Below are positions 12,111-23,459 of a stretch of 64,000 bases of DNA, one piece after another. Position 1 is the stretch's first letter; every line of letters starts with the position of its first letter. Source of the DNA: Thelonectria olida (taxonomy: Eukaryota > Ascomycota > Sordariomycetes > Hypocreales > Nectriaceae); the NCBI GenBank assembly GCA_020736575.1, contig JAGPYM010000002.1, positions 1 to 64,000 on the forward strand, in the 5' to 3' direction. Both the position numbers and the translations under genes were made by a program. Below the pieces are notes generated by a model. That model was not told where the DNA came from, searched no databases, and saw only the letters and a list, made by a program, of their open reading frames with translations.

Positions 12111-14833
12111 TTAATACTTGCAAGTTTGGTAGATAGAGTATAGAATGAAGTATAGACTTATAGATGTATTTTAATTAAATTAATATATTAACCTGTATAT
12201 ATTTTTAACAAATGTTGTCTAATCCATTGTTTCTCCTGGACCTGAGGTGTTTGTCGCGGTTCAGGTTAAAGCAGAGCGCGTCTGAGCGCCCGTGTATTGG
12301 CCGTCGTATTCTTAGAGTGAGAGTCCATGCCACATCATAATGCGCAACGGATGATCCATTAGTACGACCGAGTTGAAGCGTCTTGCAGCTTTAAAACCTA
12401 CCAGAACCTACCCACTATCCCCGAAAGAGTCCCGGAAATGAAAGCTTCTAGTTATTAATGACCCCGAGCCGCAACTCGAGTCCTCCCGCGTCCGACGAAG
12501 ACGACGACGACAACGACAACGAAGTGACCTCGACGCCAACAAGAGAAGAGACGCGGACATGGATATGACACCTTTGATGTAGTTTTTGACGTATATGCGA
12601 CCCCTCGCCCGGGCGCTTGTAGTGTTCCGACCTCCTACGATTCCTTCTCCCAGCCCATTGCGAGACCAGCTATGTGGCATCAAAAACCTCTTGCCGACGA
12701 AAGGGACAATTAGTCTGTAATTTAGCGGATCAAATCTCAACATCAAAGCGCTTGTCACTGGTGCACCACTTGAATGCACACAACTTCACAAGAGTTAGTG
12801 TCAGTTCCGTAGTTGAATTACAGCGCTATGCTGTACTCTATCGAACCGAGTGTTGTGGTTAAACTTGATGAATGAGTCTTGGATCTTTGTCAATGGAAAT
12901 ACTCTGTCTAGATGGCCGAGGAGATAAATGGATTGCTGAGTAGAGTACGGACTTTTGCCAGGTATTAACTGAAGCAACTTGGGAAGATAAATGGCATTAT
13001 CTAGTGGGCGAGTGTGACAGTTCGCTATTCATCGACACCATTCGACTAAAAATGCCCTAAAGGTGGTCCTCCTTGTCATCTCCTTCCGGCAGATGCCAGG
13101 AAGCATGACAGAGAAATATATCTCTAGCGGCACCATGTCTTTGAGAATGGCCTCTAGAGCGGACCTGTGACTGATACGCTGCTTCCATTAGGTGAAGTCG
13201 ACATATGGGCCGTTGGGAGATATAGAAGTTTTACTAGCCAGTCCATGACCGTAACGTAGCGTCTTGTGCAGTAGAAGCAGGCGAACAAATCCAGTTGAGA
13301 TGAGGTCCATTAAACGCGTTCGAGTACAACTCTGCCATGACAGCAGGATATGAAGAGGAACAGGGGAGGAATGCTATAAAGTAGAGTGAATACCAGTGAG
13401 TGATGTCAGGAAGGACTGTAGTTTGCACATTACCATGGATGGATTCCCGGTTCTCAGGCAACCCTAGAGCTAATCTGGAGACAAGATGTCAAAAGTATCC
13501 CGAAGTTAGTTGTGAGACAATAGGGGGAAGTCGGACGTGGGCACGTAATATGTGACTGTTGACAAATATGGGGGGGTCAGATATTTGCTTCTTTTTGCTG
13601 GAGGAATCTAGATAGAATTCTAACATCAATGGTCTCCATATTTGCTTTTTGAATTAAGATGCATCCATTGCCTCAGTCTTTGTACTCTGCCAACAAGCAG
13701 AAAGAGAATGTCTTTCAAATAGCTCGTTGAAAGGACGAGATATTGAATAAATAGGGCACTCACTTTAAATTCCATGTCTCTTAATACGAGCGTACTATAA
13801 GTACTTCAACGACCTCTCGAAAGTGTTAGCCCCGCCAGGGGGTACTGAGGACTATCGTCAGCAAGATGTGCTAGCATACGTCTTGTATCAAATGCCATAT
13901 TTACCTCACGATGGTCCAATGTAATTTTGGTTGACGCGGGATTCGGTGGCATATAGATTGCTTGTCCTGCCCACGTCGGCACATTTCCAGGCATGACAGC
14001 TTTGGATCAAACGGACGGACATACGAGACGTTGCAATCTCGAGCCCTGGAGTCACCGATGGCGAGACGGTCAATGAATGCATCGATGAATGCTGATCAAT
14101 GTCGTTGCGAATATCATGAGCTTCTTCAACAACTGGAAATGGCCACGCAATGTGCCAGGCCGAGAGACATGCGACAGAAGGCGAAGCCCTCCGCGTCCGA
14201 ATCCACCGTGATGCGAGGACCAGTATGTACCTGCCTTGGCTAAGAAATCTGACTCAGCAATCTTACTCGTCCAACCTGAATTGAATCTACGAATCCATCG
14301 TAATCATGCGACAGCTTGCTATGTCGCAAGATGAACCAACTTGGGGCATGATGGAAGGAAGAGAGGCTGTGCCATAGCTAGAACATGTTTATTAGCGCGT
14401 CTATTCCAAATTGCGTTCGTCGTAGGTCATTGTGTCTCACAGGCTCCAAATCTGCTGAATATAAAACAAGAAGCTCCATCAGACTCTTTCAATTCTCCGA
14501 GTCTCTAGTGTCTTTTACGCCTGCCATCTAGCAGTGAAGCATGTCTAAGCACGGTGGGTAACCCTAAACCTAGCCCTGTGCTGCCCGGATCCCTTGACTT
14601 TACTCTTATCACAATTGATTGGCTTTCCTCCTCGGGCCACCAAACAGGGGACTGTACAGCTCCAAGGCCAACTCGTCGATATTTCCCACTTGTCCGGCAA
14701 TCTCGCAAAGCAGTAGAAAATAGTACAAAGTGTATCGCACATCTCGCACTGCATCACTGTCCTCGTAGTAGACGCTCTCAACGGCGTCGCTCCGGGTCAT
14801 CGGTGCAAGACTTATTCGTGGAAAGTGGACATC
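12111..14833. other. Gene-free intergenic region
   Basis: I see no supportable gene. Just after the glycosyltransferase stop is an AT-rich stretch (12,160-12,210) suited to 3'-end formation. A CGA/CAA-type trinucleotide run lies at about 12,488-12,523. A small frame around 14,060-14,240 contains a CRCEYHELLQQLE stretch loosely like the cysteine/leucine segment of some regulators, but it has no partner domains and is not called. Confidence 0.5.
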
Positions 14834-15938
14834 TCATGTCGGCTCATCATCCAATGTGACCCATGATCTACCTGCGAGATGACGGAAACTTGAAGGTCCT
14901 GGACCTTTTAGGTTGTATAGGTTTCTAAGCTTGGAAGTGAAGCTTAGAAGGCTGTGAGAGGTGGCGGCCGTCCGATGTAGTCGAGCGTCGAGCCATTCCG
15001 CAACCATGATTCTTAGCCTTAGGAACGAAGACGACCCTAACTCTTGGGAGTTCGTGACCTGACCTGAAGCTCCTGAATGAGGTTGACTCTCCATGATATC
15101 GAACAGAGCCACGCAATTTTCAATATGGGTTGGATCATTTATCCTGCCCAAATATCGGCCCCAAGACCACAAGGGTGGTGGACTCGTGGTTGTGCCTTCA
15201 GCCAAGGGCTTTCGGGGAGGCGTACTAATTACAACCCACAAAACTCCCTGGTGCAGAGTTTTGCTCCAGATTCCAAACAGATAGCGATTATCCGGGTCCA
15301 ATTGCCCGTAGTATCTGCCGAGGCCTGCTATAGCTGGGAGCCTGTCGGTGTGAAATGTGAGTTGGCTTCTCCACGATCCTGTACCACGCACTTGGGACTG
15401 AGAAGTCTTCCAGGTCGGATTTTGGACCTTCCAATGAATAGTAGTCTTGATGCAGCACGTTGAACATGCCATGAGTACTAGACCAGGACGTGGTACAAAT
15501 GCCCGAAAGATCCTCAAAGACGACTCTGGTTCCGCAGAAATGGAGAATCCGTCTGGACAATGCCCTCTCTTGAAACACCCATCCCCTGTTATTAAGATAT
15601 CTGTACCCGCCGACACTAGGTATATTTTTGAGAGCCCGAGCAAGAAATCCAGCCTTGCCATCTTTTGCGTCATGACCTGCAATGGTATAGCTTGAGTCGT
15701 TGTAAACTGAAGATATTCGAGCTGATTCTTGGATCCAGTTGTCTGGGTCATCTTGCATAATACACAAGGCGTCAATCCAGAGGTACCGAAAGCCTAGTCG
15801 CCTAACCACGGTGACGGCGTCTTGATACGTCCTCAGCAGAGATCTGAATGGAATACAACGCCTAAGGGAGTCCAGACTCGCATGAGTTAGCCGCAGCGTG
15901 TGCTTACCACTCCAGCGGTGGCTAAATATTATATAGCG
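14834..15938 (-). pseudogene. HET-domain protein, frameshifted and N-terminally truncated
   Basis: Read on the minus strand, HET blocks are well preserved: a SHRWSG form of the SHCWG motif (near 15,925), TYQDAVTVVRRLGFRYLWIDALCI, a W-x-Q-E-S-x2-I-S-S-V-Y block, and NNRGWVFQERALSRRILHF. The frame then breaks near 15,350-15,375. The expected continuation (TFHTDRLPAIAGLGRYYG, then RYLFGIWSKTLHQGVLW and SPPPLWSWGRY) runs in another frame to a stop at 14,834. At the N-terminal side the similarity ends about 15,938 with an in-frame stop just upstream, at the border of the second AT block, so the beginning of the gene is missing. No start codon can be assigned. Fewer breaks than the HET relic at 1.5-3.3 kb suggest later decay. 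Confidence 0.85.
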
Positions 15939-15959
15939 GCCCTGCTAACAATTTGTAAA

Positions 15960-17470
15960 CGAGGTCATAGTAGACCTTATTTGATTTCCCATATAAATAA
16001 AAAAAGCGCTATTAAAAGTAGGGGGTAGACCTTGTGTAAAAAATAGTAAGTAGATCTTATTTAAATTTTAGCTTTTATTGAAAAATAACTTTAAAAATAT
16101 ATTATTTATTAATTTTAAAAGTAAAAAAGCTAAATTATAATATTATAATTAAATTAAAGTTTTAATTAAATTAATTTATATATTATAAAGTAAGCTAGAA
16201 TTTGAATATATAATTAATAAGTTAAATTATAAAGCTATTAAGTTTAGTAAATTATTTATATAATTAGTTAATTTATTAAATTAATTAAGCTAATTAAGCT
16301 TATTAAATATTAATATTTTAAAATTTTAAAATTTTAAATTCTTTTTTTAAATTATAAATATATATATTTTATTTTATTTTTACAATTAGTAATTTTTATT
16401 ATTATATAAACTTTTTGGTTATATTGGAGGCCTGGAATAAGGTTCCTTAAGTAAGGTTTACTTGGCAGGGACTTTTACCTTAAAACTAACTGTAAGCCCT
16501 ATTAAGAAGCTTATTATAATAGATACAAGGCTAGGGTTTGGCCTGTATTAACCTCTATTATATGCCTAGATTATCGGCTTTTTTAATAATAATAATAATA
16601 AACTTTTTAGTATATTTTGCTATTTTTATTTAAAAGCCAATTGTAAACCCTATAGAAAAGCTTATTATAATAAATGCAAGGCTAGGTTTTACTTATATTA
16701 ACCTTTATTATATACTAGTACTAGGTATAATTTAACAAATAATATTTTATTTTATTTAATTAATTTTAAATTAAAAAATAAGTTTTTTATTATATATAAT
16801 AAAAAATATATTATAATTATAAAAGGCTTATATAAAAGCTTAATTAGTTAAAAGAGCCTTTTTAACTTAATAATATATTTATTAATTAATTTAATATAAT
16901 ATTTATATAAATTTTATATTATTTTTAATACTAGTTTAAATAATTTTATTAGTTAATAATTAATATATTAAAATAAATATAATAGTAATTTTATAATATT
17001 AAATATTTTAATAATTTTAATTATACTTCTTTTTTATATTATAATAAAGTAATAAAATTATAATAACTTTTATAATAAATAATAAAAAAAAAACTTATTA
17101 TATTAACTATTATAAAAGTTATTATAATTTTAAGTTTAATATAATTAGTTAAACTATTATATATTTTAAATAAGTACTTTCTATTTTAATTAAATAGTAA
17201 ATATTAAATATTAAAATTAATTCTTATTATAAAATATATATATAAAATATAAATACTAATTTTAATAATTTTATAAAAGTATTTATAAATATATTTAAAA
17301 TCTAGTCTAACTATTTTATTATATTATAAATTATAAGCTAGTATTTTAAACCTAAAGCCTTATTAGAAAGGTATACTAGCTAAACTCTAGCTACTAGATA
17401 TATTATAGTATTATTATCTAACTGCCTTATTATAGCAAGCTAACAACCTGGCTTTTATTTAATATCCATT
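15960..17470. repeat. Second AT-only block with best-preserved copy of the repeat
   Basis: About 1.5 kb of nearly pure A/T with no coding frame. It contains segments homologous to the first block. The copy at 16,430-16,590 keeps many G/C positions (for example ggaggcctggaataaggttc and ctgtaagccctattaagaag) that are A/T in the copies at 5.1 and 7.1 kb. A second partial copy lies at 16,632-16,727. The graded loss of G/C between copies is the reason for reading the blocks as RIP products rather than simple AT-rich DNA. Confidence 0.85.
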
Positions 17471-17493
17471 CTCTTTCTCTTTCTCTTTCTCTT
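17471..17493. repeat. CTCTTT microsatellite
   Basis: Nearly four copies of a ctcttt hexamer mark the right edge of the second AT block, where composition returns to normal. Confidence 0.85.
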
Positions 17494-17608
17494 ATTTAGG
17501 TTAGTGTCTAAGACCTAATGTCCGAAGGAGGATGCCGTGCTACCCCTTCCCTAGCCCCCGTTCTGCAATTACCCCAGAACAATTTGAGGCCAGCATCATG
17601 CCCCTAAG

Positions 17609-17684
17609 GATGACGTTATTGCAAATGGATAACATTATGGCAAATGGATGACGTTTTTACAAATGAATGACGCTGCTAAAAATA
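17609..17684. repeat. 19 bp tandem repeat, about 4 copies
   Basis: Successive 19-base units begin at 17,609, 17,628, 17,647 and 17,666, built on gatgacgttattgcaaatg; the fourth is diverged. It lies just before a decayed coding fragment and may have been part of it. Confidence 0.75.
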
Positions 17685-17694
17685 ATCCCTATGG

Positions 17695-17876
17695 CGTTAT
17701 TCCCTTTGGTTCTAACGCAACAACGCCGCTGATGTCTACTATGAGCGCAAGCTCAACGTGTCTAACAATGAGTGGCGACTGCTAGCTCGTTGGCTTTTCT
17801 AGTACCTAGAGATAATGTGGATGAATACGAGGTCCCAGAAGAAGCACCGGAATTGATGTACATGCTAAACGAGTAA
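17695..17876 (+). pseudogene. Decayed coding fragment, family unknown
   Basis: One frame from about 17,725 reads ADVYYERKLNVSNNEWRLLARWLF up to a TAG near 17,800. Another frame from 17,811 reads DNVDEYEVPEEAPELMYMLN and ends at TAA (17,874-17,876). The two pieces have the biased, acidic/aromatic composition of real protein and together look like the C-terminus of a gene broken by a stop and a frame change. I do not recognise the family. The position beside a RIP-like block suggests decay by the same process. Confidence 0.4.
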
Positions 17877-19262
17877 TAGTTAAGTAAGAGTGGGATAGTC
17901 GAGATAGGAAGAGACCCCCAGTAATGCAGCCAGAAGGGCTATATGAATTAAGTTTCTCTATTGGATAGTATTGTGCCATAATGCTTTAATAATATACTTG
18001 CTACTATGTTCTTATGCTGTTAGGTTGCTCGAATCTGCCCTCTACAAGTGTACGAAGGAAAGATACAACACCGAATGTCCCTCGAGTACTTGTGTGGGCA
18101 TCAGCCATATTGCTTCGTGGTTGTGCTAAAGAAAAAGATTCGGGGCTGCTGTTGCTTCGACTATGGTACGAACATGCATAGTTGTTGAGGCCTTTTCGGA
18201 AACGGGCGTCGGCCTAGACGGTCCACCCAGTAACGATATTCTTGAACAACTTGTTGCGGGCAGGAACATTAGCGGTAGAGTGTGCGGCTCATCTATTTTT
18301 GGAAAACAGCTTCTGAGTGGTGGATGTAAGGATGAGGGGATGGGTGGTGACTATCGAGTGACGTCGCGCCGTTGGTTTGTTTGGTTGCCCGAGTCTGACA
18401 CCATCGTCCGGGATCGTGTTTGTTGTCGAACTTGAAAAACTAGCAAAACGCTAGACAATACGAACTAAAGTGCTTGACCCTTATTTCTCTTAAGGCGTGG
18501 ATGCCGCAACTAAATGTCCAGGAGTGACACTCCTCCGCCTAATGTTGCTAATCTCAAAGCAACCTTAGCTTTTCTATTGTAGCGCCCTGCGCTGCCACGT
18601 AGTCGGTCCAACCGACCCTGTTCCATATCGCCTGTGCCACATGGTAGTGTTAGATTGGTAGGGTCGAGTGACATGCACTATGTGTATCAGAACATTGCAG
18701 CCGATAGCCATCTTACGGCTACAGATTTACTCCAAGGTTGTCTTCCTGCATCAGCACGACACCACAAGCAGAATACGAGTTCATGGCTGAACTTAGCAAT
18801 CTCTCCGGGCAACTTGATTTGTTGGGTGAGTTTTGAGTTGAGTAATTTCCTGATATCCAGCCGGTCCTCCCGATGGTGAAGTTAAGACCATGCATGCAGG
18901 TGACACGGGCTGCTCACTCTGTTCTGTCGAAATGATGGCTGGATTTTACGCAAGTAAAGCCCAGTCCAATAGAACCAAACCTCGGCGAGCAAAGCGACCC
19001 TAACGTGAAGTGGCGCAACAGGTGGTTTGATATCTTCCGTGGTCGTCGTATCTGGTTACTCGTCTTGGTCGGGGAATGATGTTGAAAAGGTACAAGGGGA
19101 TAAGTTAGCAACAGCTCATGTATAAATACAGTGTTGCCGTCTTCAGTCTACGAGCAGTAGTGCCTTGTTTCAACTCGTGGACTCAACCTACTTCGCAATA
19201 CTCTTTCAGATCACAAACCATTTTTACATCAAACATCTAGGCCTGTTGGCTCATTCTGCAAA
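17877..19262. other. Intergenic region upstream of secreted repeat protein
   Basis: No supportable gene. A 90-codon frame at 18,163-18,435 has no recognisable feature. The right end carries the promoter of the next gene, including a TATA box at about 19,121-19,128. Confidence 0.5.
19121..19128 (+). promoter_or_regulatory. TATA box of secreted repeat protein
   Basis: TATAAATA lies about 135 bases before the ATG at 19,263, with a pyrimidine/adenine-rich leader between. This spacing suits a strong, regulated fungal promoter. Confidence 0.6.
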
Positions 19263-19616
19263 ATGAAGCTCCTCACTCTTGTTGCGCCCTTCCTTTCCAT
19301 GACACTGGTTCTCGCCAGTCCTGGCGGTTACGGGAATAAGCCGGCCCCAACTATTACCAAGACGATCACGAAGACGGTCAAAGAAACGTTCACACAGCCG
19401 GCGTCCACTGTCACGGTCACGACCACAAAAAGAAAGCCGCAGAAGACGATCACACAAACGGTCACACAGCCAGCGGTCACGGTCACGGTCACGACCACAA
19501 AAAGAAAGCCGCAGAAGACGATCACACAAACGGTCACACAGCCAGCGGTAACCGTCACGGCAACGGTCACAGCCACAAGGAAGAAGCCTTACGGCCACCC
19601 ATACCGTGAGTGAGGA
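19263..19616 (+). CDS. Small secreted Thr/Val/Lys-rich tandem-repeat protein
   Basis: A 116-residue protein with a clear signal peptide (residues 1 to about 19, ending VLAS). The mature part is nearly all Thr, Val, Lys, Pro and Gln. A 24-residue unit containing TTTKRKPQKTITQTVTQPAV occurs twice in tandem, encoded by a 72-base DNA repeat starting at 19,419 and 19,491, with a diverged half copy before it. Each unit holds a Lys-Arg pair, the cleavage signal of the Golgi protease Kex2, so the product could be cut into short peptides. Equally it may be an uncut cell-wall or surface protein. The tail is KKPYGHPYRE. The sequence cgtgagtgagg at the stop also resembles a splice donor, so a further exon cannot be excluded. 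No similar gene or modifying enzyme is seen nearby. Confidence 0.7.
19419..19562 (+). repeat. 2 x 72 bp in-frame tandem repeat
   Basis: Units 19,419-19,490 and 19,491-19,562 differ at only a few bases and keep the reading frame of the secreted protein. The near identity at DNA level suggests recent duplication or active homogenisation. Confidence 0.9.
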
Positions 19617-21376
19617 GGTATGTAACTCGCAAACCGCTTCACGTCATGGCAGCGACTAAGATATTGAAGATATTCAAGTTTGAATGAGGTAGCCGCTGCG
19701 AGTCGGGTGGACTAAGCACTTCGAGTGTTTGCCCCTGCGGCTTTGAGCGCTTCTGGATGGATGAATTTTCATACTACTCCCCTTTTGAAAATGTTCAACC
19801 TCGCTTCCTCTTATAGTCTCGTATGCCCTTCTTTCCCTCCTTTATTATATTGATCCAGATCTACTATCATTGCTGTAGGTGGGACTTGGGCCAATGGGTT
19901 GGAATGCTGATTGCGCTGATGGTAATCATATTAAATGTTCTCTTTACTACACTCATTTAATCAGAGATAGTCACAGTATATTAACGGTATTCCAGCCGCC
20001 TCTGGATCACAATTAAACCAAGTACTATTGTCTTGACCTAAATACTTGCCTATTTTAGGTTTATGCGACCTAAATAATACTTAGAAAAAGCGTGTAAATA
20101 ATGGAATCATGGACACGCTGACAGCAATATTCCTTACGCTCTATTCATCCGTTTGAATTGGTGACATCATCTCGATGATTTCATGAATTGTGGGCCAAGC
20201 ATGCAACCAAGCGACTCGGCCACCAGTCTGTTTAACTAACGCACGGGTGCCAGTGAGTGACTGAATGCTTCGCGATCTGAAGGTTGTTCGAGATCAAATT
20301 ACACTCGTATTCACGATGGAGCACAGGCATTGCGACCTGAAGGGGCTTGACCAGATATTGACAAGAGCTAACTTACCGTTTTGATTACAGTTTGTTTGAT
20401 GAACCTTGATAAATTCATCAACTTTAAGAAAGACTTCCGGTCAACAGTAATTGTTCACGCCGAGGCCCACGAGTGCGATTCCGAAGCACGTAATACACTT
20501 ACTGGATGATGCTTAAGTTTCTCATTTCTTTACCCAAATTTCTTATAACTCATGCGATTTTGTATGAAGTTCAGAGCGACGTATCATGCACCGCAGGAAT
20601 TTATCTTTCAGGTGTACTTGAGTCCGGTTCCACAACTGTGAAGCTGCAAGTGAACTGGTTGGCTTTAAATAGTGAATCAGGTGGGGAAGATTATGTGTGC
20701 TACATGCTAGCACATTTCAGCCAGATGATCAATATTCTGTCTGTATGTAATCATAAAATCGCCCAATGGGCTTCTATGATGGAGGTGCTCGGTTGCCTGT
20801 TAGCTAGGCCATGACGTTGATGTAATTCCGCCGTTTGGTTCTGTATGTTGATTATGGTCAATTGCTGCTTCTGTTTCTCAGCTTGCCGTTGGAATTGTGT
20901 CCCGCTTGTTTTGCACCTTTCCTCGCAATCCTTCCCAGACGCTCAGTAGCGCATAGTTAGACCTGAGAAAGGCACCCTTCTTGGAAGCGTCGCGCCGCGC
21001 AGCTCCCTGATCGTCTCTTAGGCTCTTAGCCGTCGTACACAGACGGGGGCATGATAACTAGAGCGCACGACAGCATAGTAAGTGGCAGTCCTAGAATCCC
21101 AGGCTGATGCGTTGGCACTCCATCAACCCTTGACCCTGTCTGTTAGTAGCATTGCCACACTGACCCCGCCTTGTTTCATCTCCCACCGCATGAAGACACC
21201 TCACACTTCCATTGTCAGCAATATTCCTACACCTTAAATTCGTGCATCGACACCGAATGCAGTGAGGTTGATTTCCATCCCGTCGCTCGCCATTGAGACA
21301 TTCCGCCCTCTTCTAACACCTGACGGCTAAAGAAACCCTCGACGAACGGATCATCATACTGCCATGGCATGGGCAC
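19617..21376. other. Intergenic region
   Basis: No supportable gene. A 102-codon frame at 20,506-20,814 starts with ATG but has no recognisable domain and is not called. The stretch holds the 3' region of the secreted protein gene and the promoter of the next gene. Confidence 0.5.
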
Positions 21377-23185
21377 ATGACATCGCCAATCAGCATGCAT
21401 GGGATGATTAAAATTCTCACCGATGATGGGGAGAGGGACGGCTACACGAAAGACGCTACATCGCGACCCGACACAGCCGCCATTCTTCGGGGGACACTCT
21501 TTCGGTCATGGAAGGTCTTTACCAGCCTTGATAAAAAGGCAGATGTGAAGGACATCGAACCCATCACGCTCCTCTACGACGCATGTTGGGACAGCGCTGG
21601 TGACGGCATCATGAATTGCTCAAAGACATGCGGTAATAAGGCAACTCTTTTCAGTTCCTGGAAGACGCTCTGGCATTGTCTCTCACTGGCGTCATTATCG
21701 CTGGCCCCGACAACGTTTCCCTCCCTCAACGACTCTTCCAACGCCCTGATACGTGATTCGCTGCTCGAGGTTGGAATTACGAATGCTACTGGGTTCGATG
21801 GGATGAGAGTGCTCGATTACACATTTGAGTGTGCGGCGGCTAGTTGCCGCGATAAGAGCATGGGGAACTGTTCTATCCATCGTCCTGGTTCTGGCTACAT
21901 CGACGATGATAAAGTCAGTTGGATCATGATGCACGAGGCCCTCGAGTTGGTTTGTGGTGATCTAGAGAGCGAGCTTAACATTGATATCGCAGGCCCTGGT
22001 GTAAGTAAAGCCATTGCATGATGACCGTGCCGAATACTCAATGACAGACTGGCAGGTCTTAATAGCATATATCACGCAAACTGCGATGGTTTTGTATGCT
22101 TGGTTATTCTTCCTGTTTCTCAAGGTAAATAAGATTATCAATACGTTCACGTCTGTGCTCACCCATCTCTTTCGTAAACGCAACCCTGGCCCAAAGCTGT
22201 TGTCACACCGCGCATCCGGCCTCGAACGACTCGAGCGAACAAACCTAGCACACGCCACGAGCACCTTTCTCGCCGAGCTTCACGAAGCCCAATGCTTCTT
22301 CATTGTTGCCATTGGAATCGCTTTGTTAACCGCCAATTCCCGAGCCGCCATTTTTACGGGAGCTGAAAATTGGCAGAGCCTTCTTTGGAACCGCGACAGC
22401 ATCCAAGTTACTGCTGGTCTGGGTGCTTGGCCTGTTGTTCTCGGCCAAGTAACCCTGCGCCGTGCACGGCTTGACTCTGTTTACTATCTACTCCTATCCA
22501 CTGTCGCATTAATACTCGCCGGGGCGGCGGCAGACACAGCAGCCAACCCCAACCCCGACAAGGTATATGAGAGTTTCAGAAATCAGAACATAATGGCAGA
22601 ATGCGGCGGCAATCCCTCACTCCGCACTTTCTGTGTCGAAAACCGTTTTGGCATCTACTGGAACCCCTTGCCTGCAGCAAGTGTCTACGCGTTCCTCGGC
22701 TTTCTTGGCATACTCTGGTGGGCTGAACTTTGGAAAAGAATGCGCGCCACGGCATGGTTCCCGAAGAGGGACAAATGCCTGCCCAAGAGAGCATTGAAGC
22801 TGTACAACAGGACAAGATGTATGCTCCCAAAGGTTGCTACCATTTTAATGCATGCAGCAGAGGCTGGTGGGCTTACCTGCATAGCTTTTGGGCTGGCGCA
22901 GATCCGCGTTCCGCTTGTCGCCCTCTTAATACAGGGCGATACGGGCACTTGGAGCGTTGGACAACTGGTTGCCGTGTTGATATGGGCGCCGGTGATATCA
23001 AAATACCTTCACTTGGTCATCCGTAAGTCCAATTATGTACTCTGTACAATGTCCATTGTGTGCGTGCTGGGCGCCTGACTAACTGTACTTCTCTAGTTGG
23101 AGTTGAGAAAGGCTTTAAACTTCGACTATCTCAAGCGTTTGAAATAGTAAAGAGGGCACAAACATGTCTTCAGGATACAACATAG
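21377..23185 (+). CDS. Seven-helix fungal membrane protein, function unknown
   Basis: Three exons (21,377-22,000; 22,056-23,022; 23,097-23,185) join in frame to 559 residues. The N-terminal 200 residues are cysteine-containing and non-membrane. The join at the first intron gives IAGPG-VLIAY, the start of the first helix. About seven hydrophobic segments follow, with a short basic loop containing SGLERLERTN after the first helix. The last intron (donor at 23,023, CTGACTAAC branch point, CTCTAG acceptor) leads to a short cytosolic tail LGVEKGF. I recognise the pattern as a conserved ascomycete membrane-protein family without assigned function. A different start, at ATG 21,363, closes after 15 codons, so 21,377 is preferred, though an extra 5' exon is possible. 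Confidence 0.75.
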
Positions 23186-23459
23186 TGTTACATCTTCTTG
23201 TGCACCTTAACTGATTATGCATGTCAGGTTCGAGTTGTGTTTCATATGGGATCGTGTTAACGCTAGGTATTGTACGTGGAAGAGGTTCCATTCAGTTAAT
23301 TTAACTCACCATAATTACAAAACCTCCTAATTTCTCGCTTTTAGTGTTTCCTTATCTATTATACTCTTCTGCCCGGGTGGTTTCACACCGCACCGATTCC
23401 ACTTTTCCTCTATCTCGACACCTTGATGCATCACTAGATTCTACTGAACAAGATCACTT

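Noticed and set aside
14554..14859. Plus-strand frame just beyond the second HET relic
   Set aside because: Overlaps the relic's end and has no family resemblance.
20506..20814. 102-codon plus-strand frame
   Set aside because: ATG start but no known motif and no supporting context.
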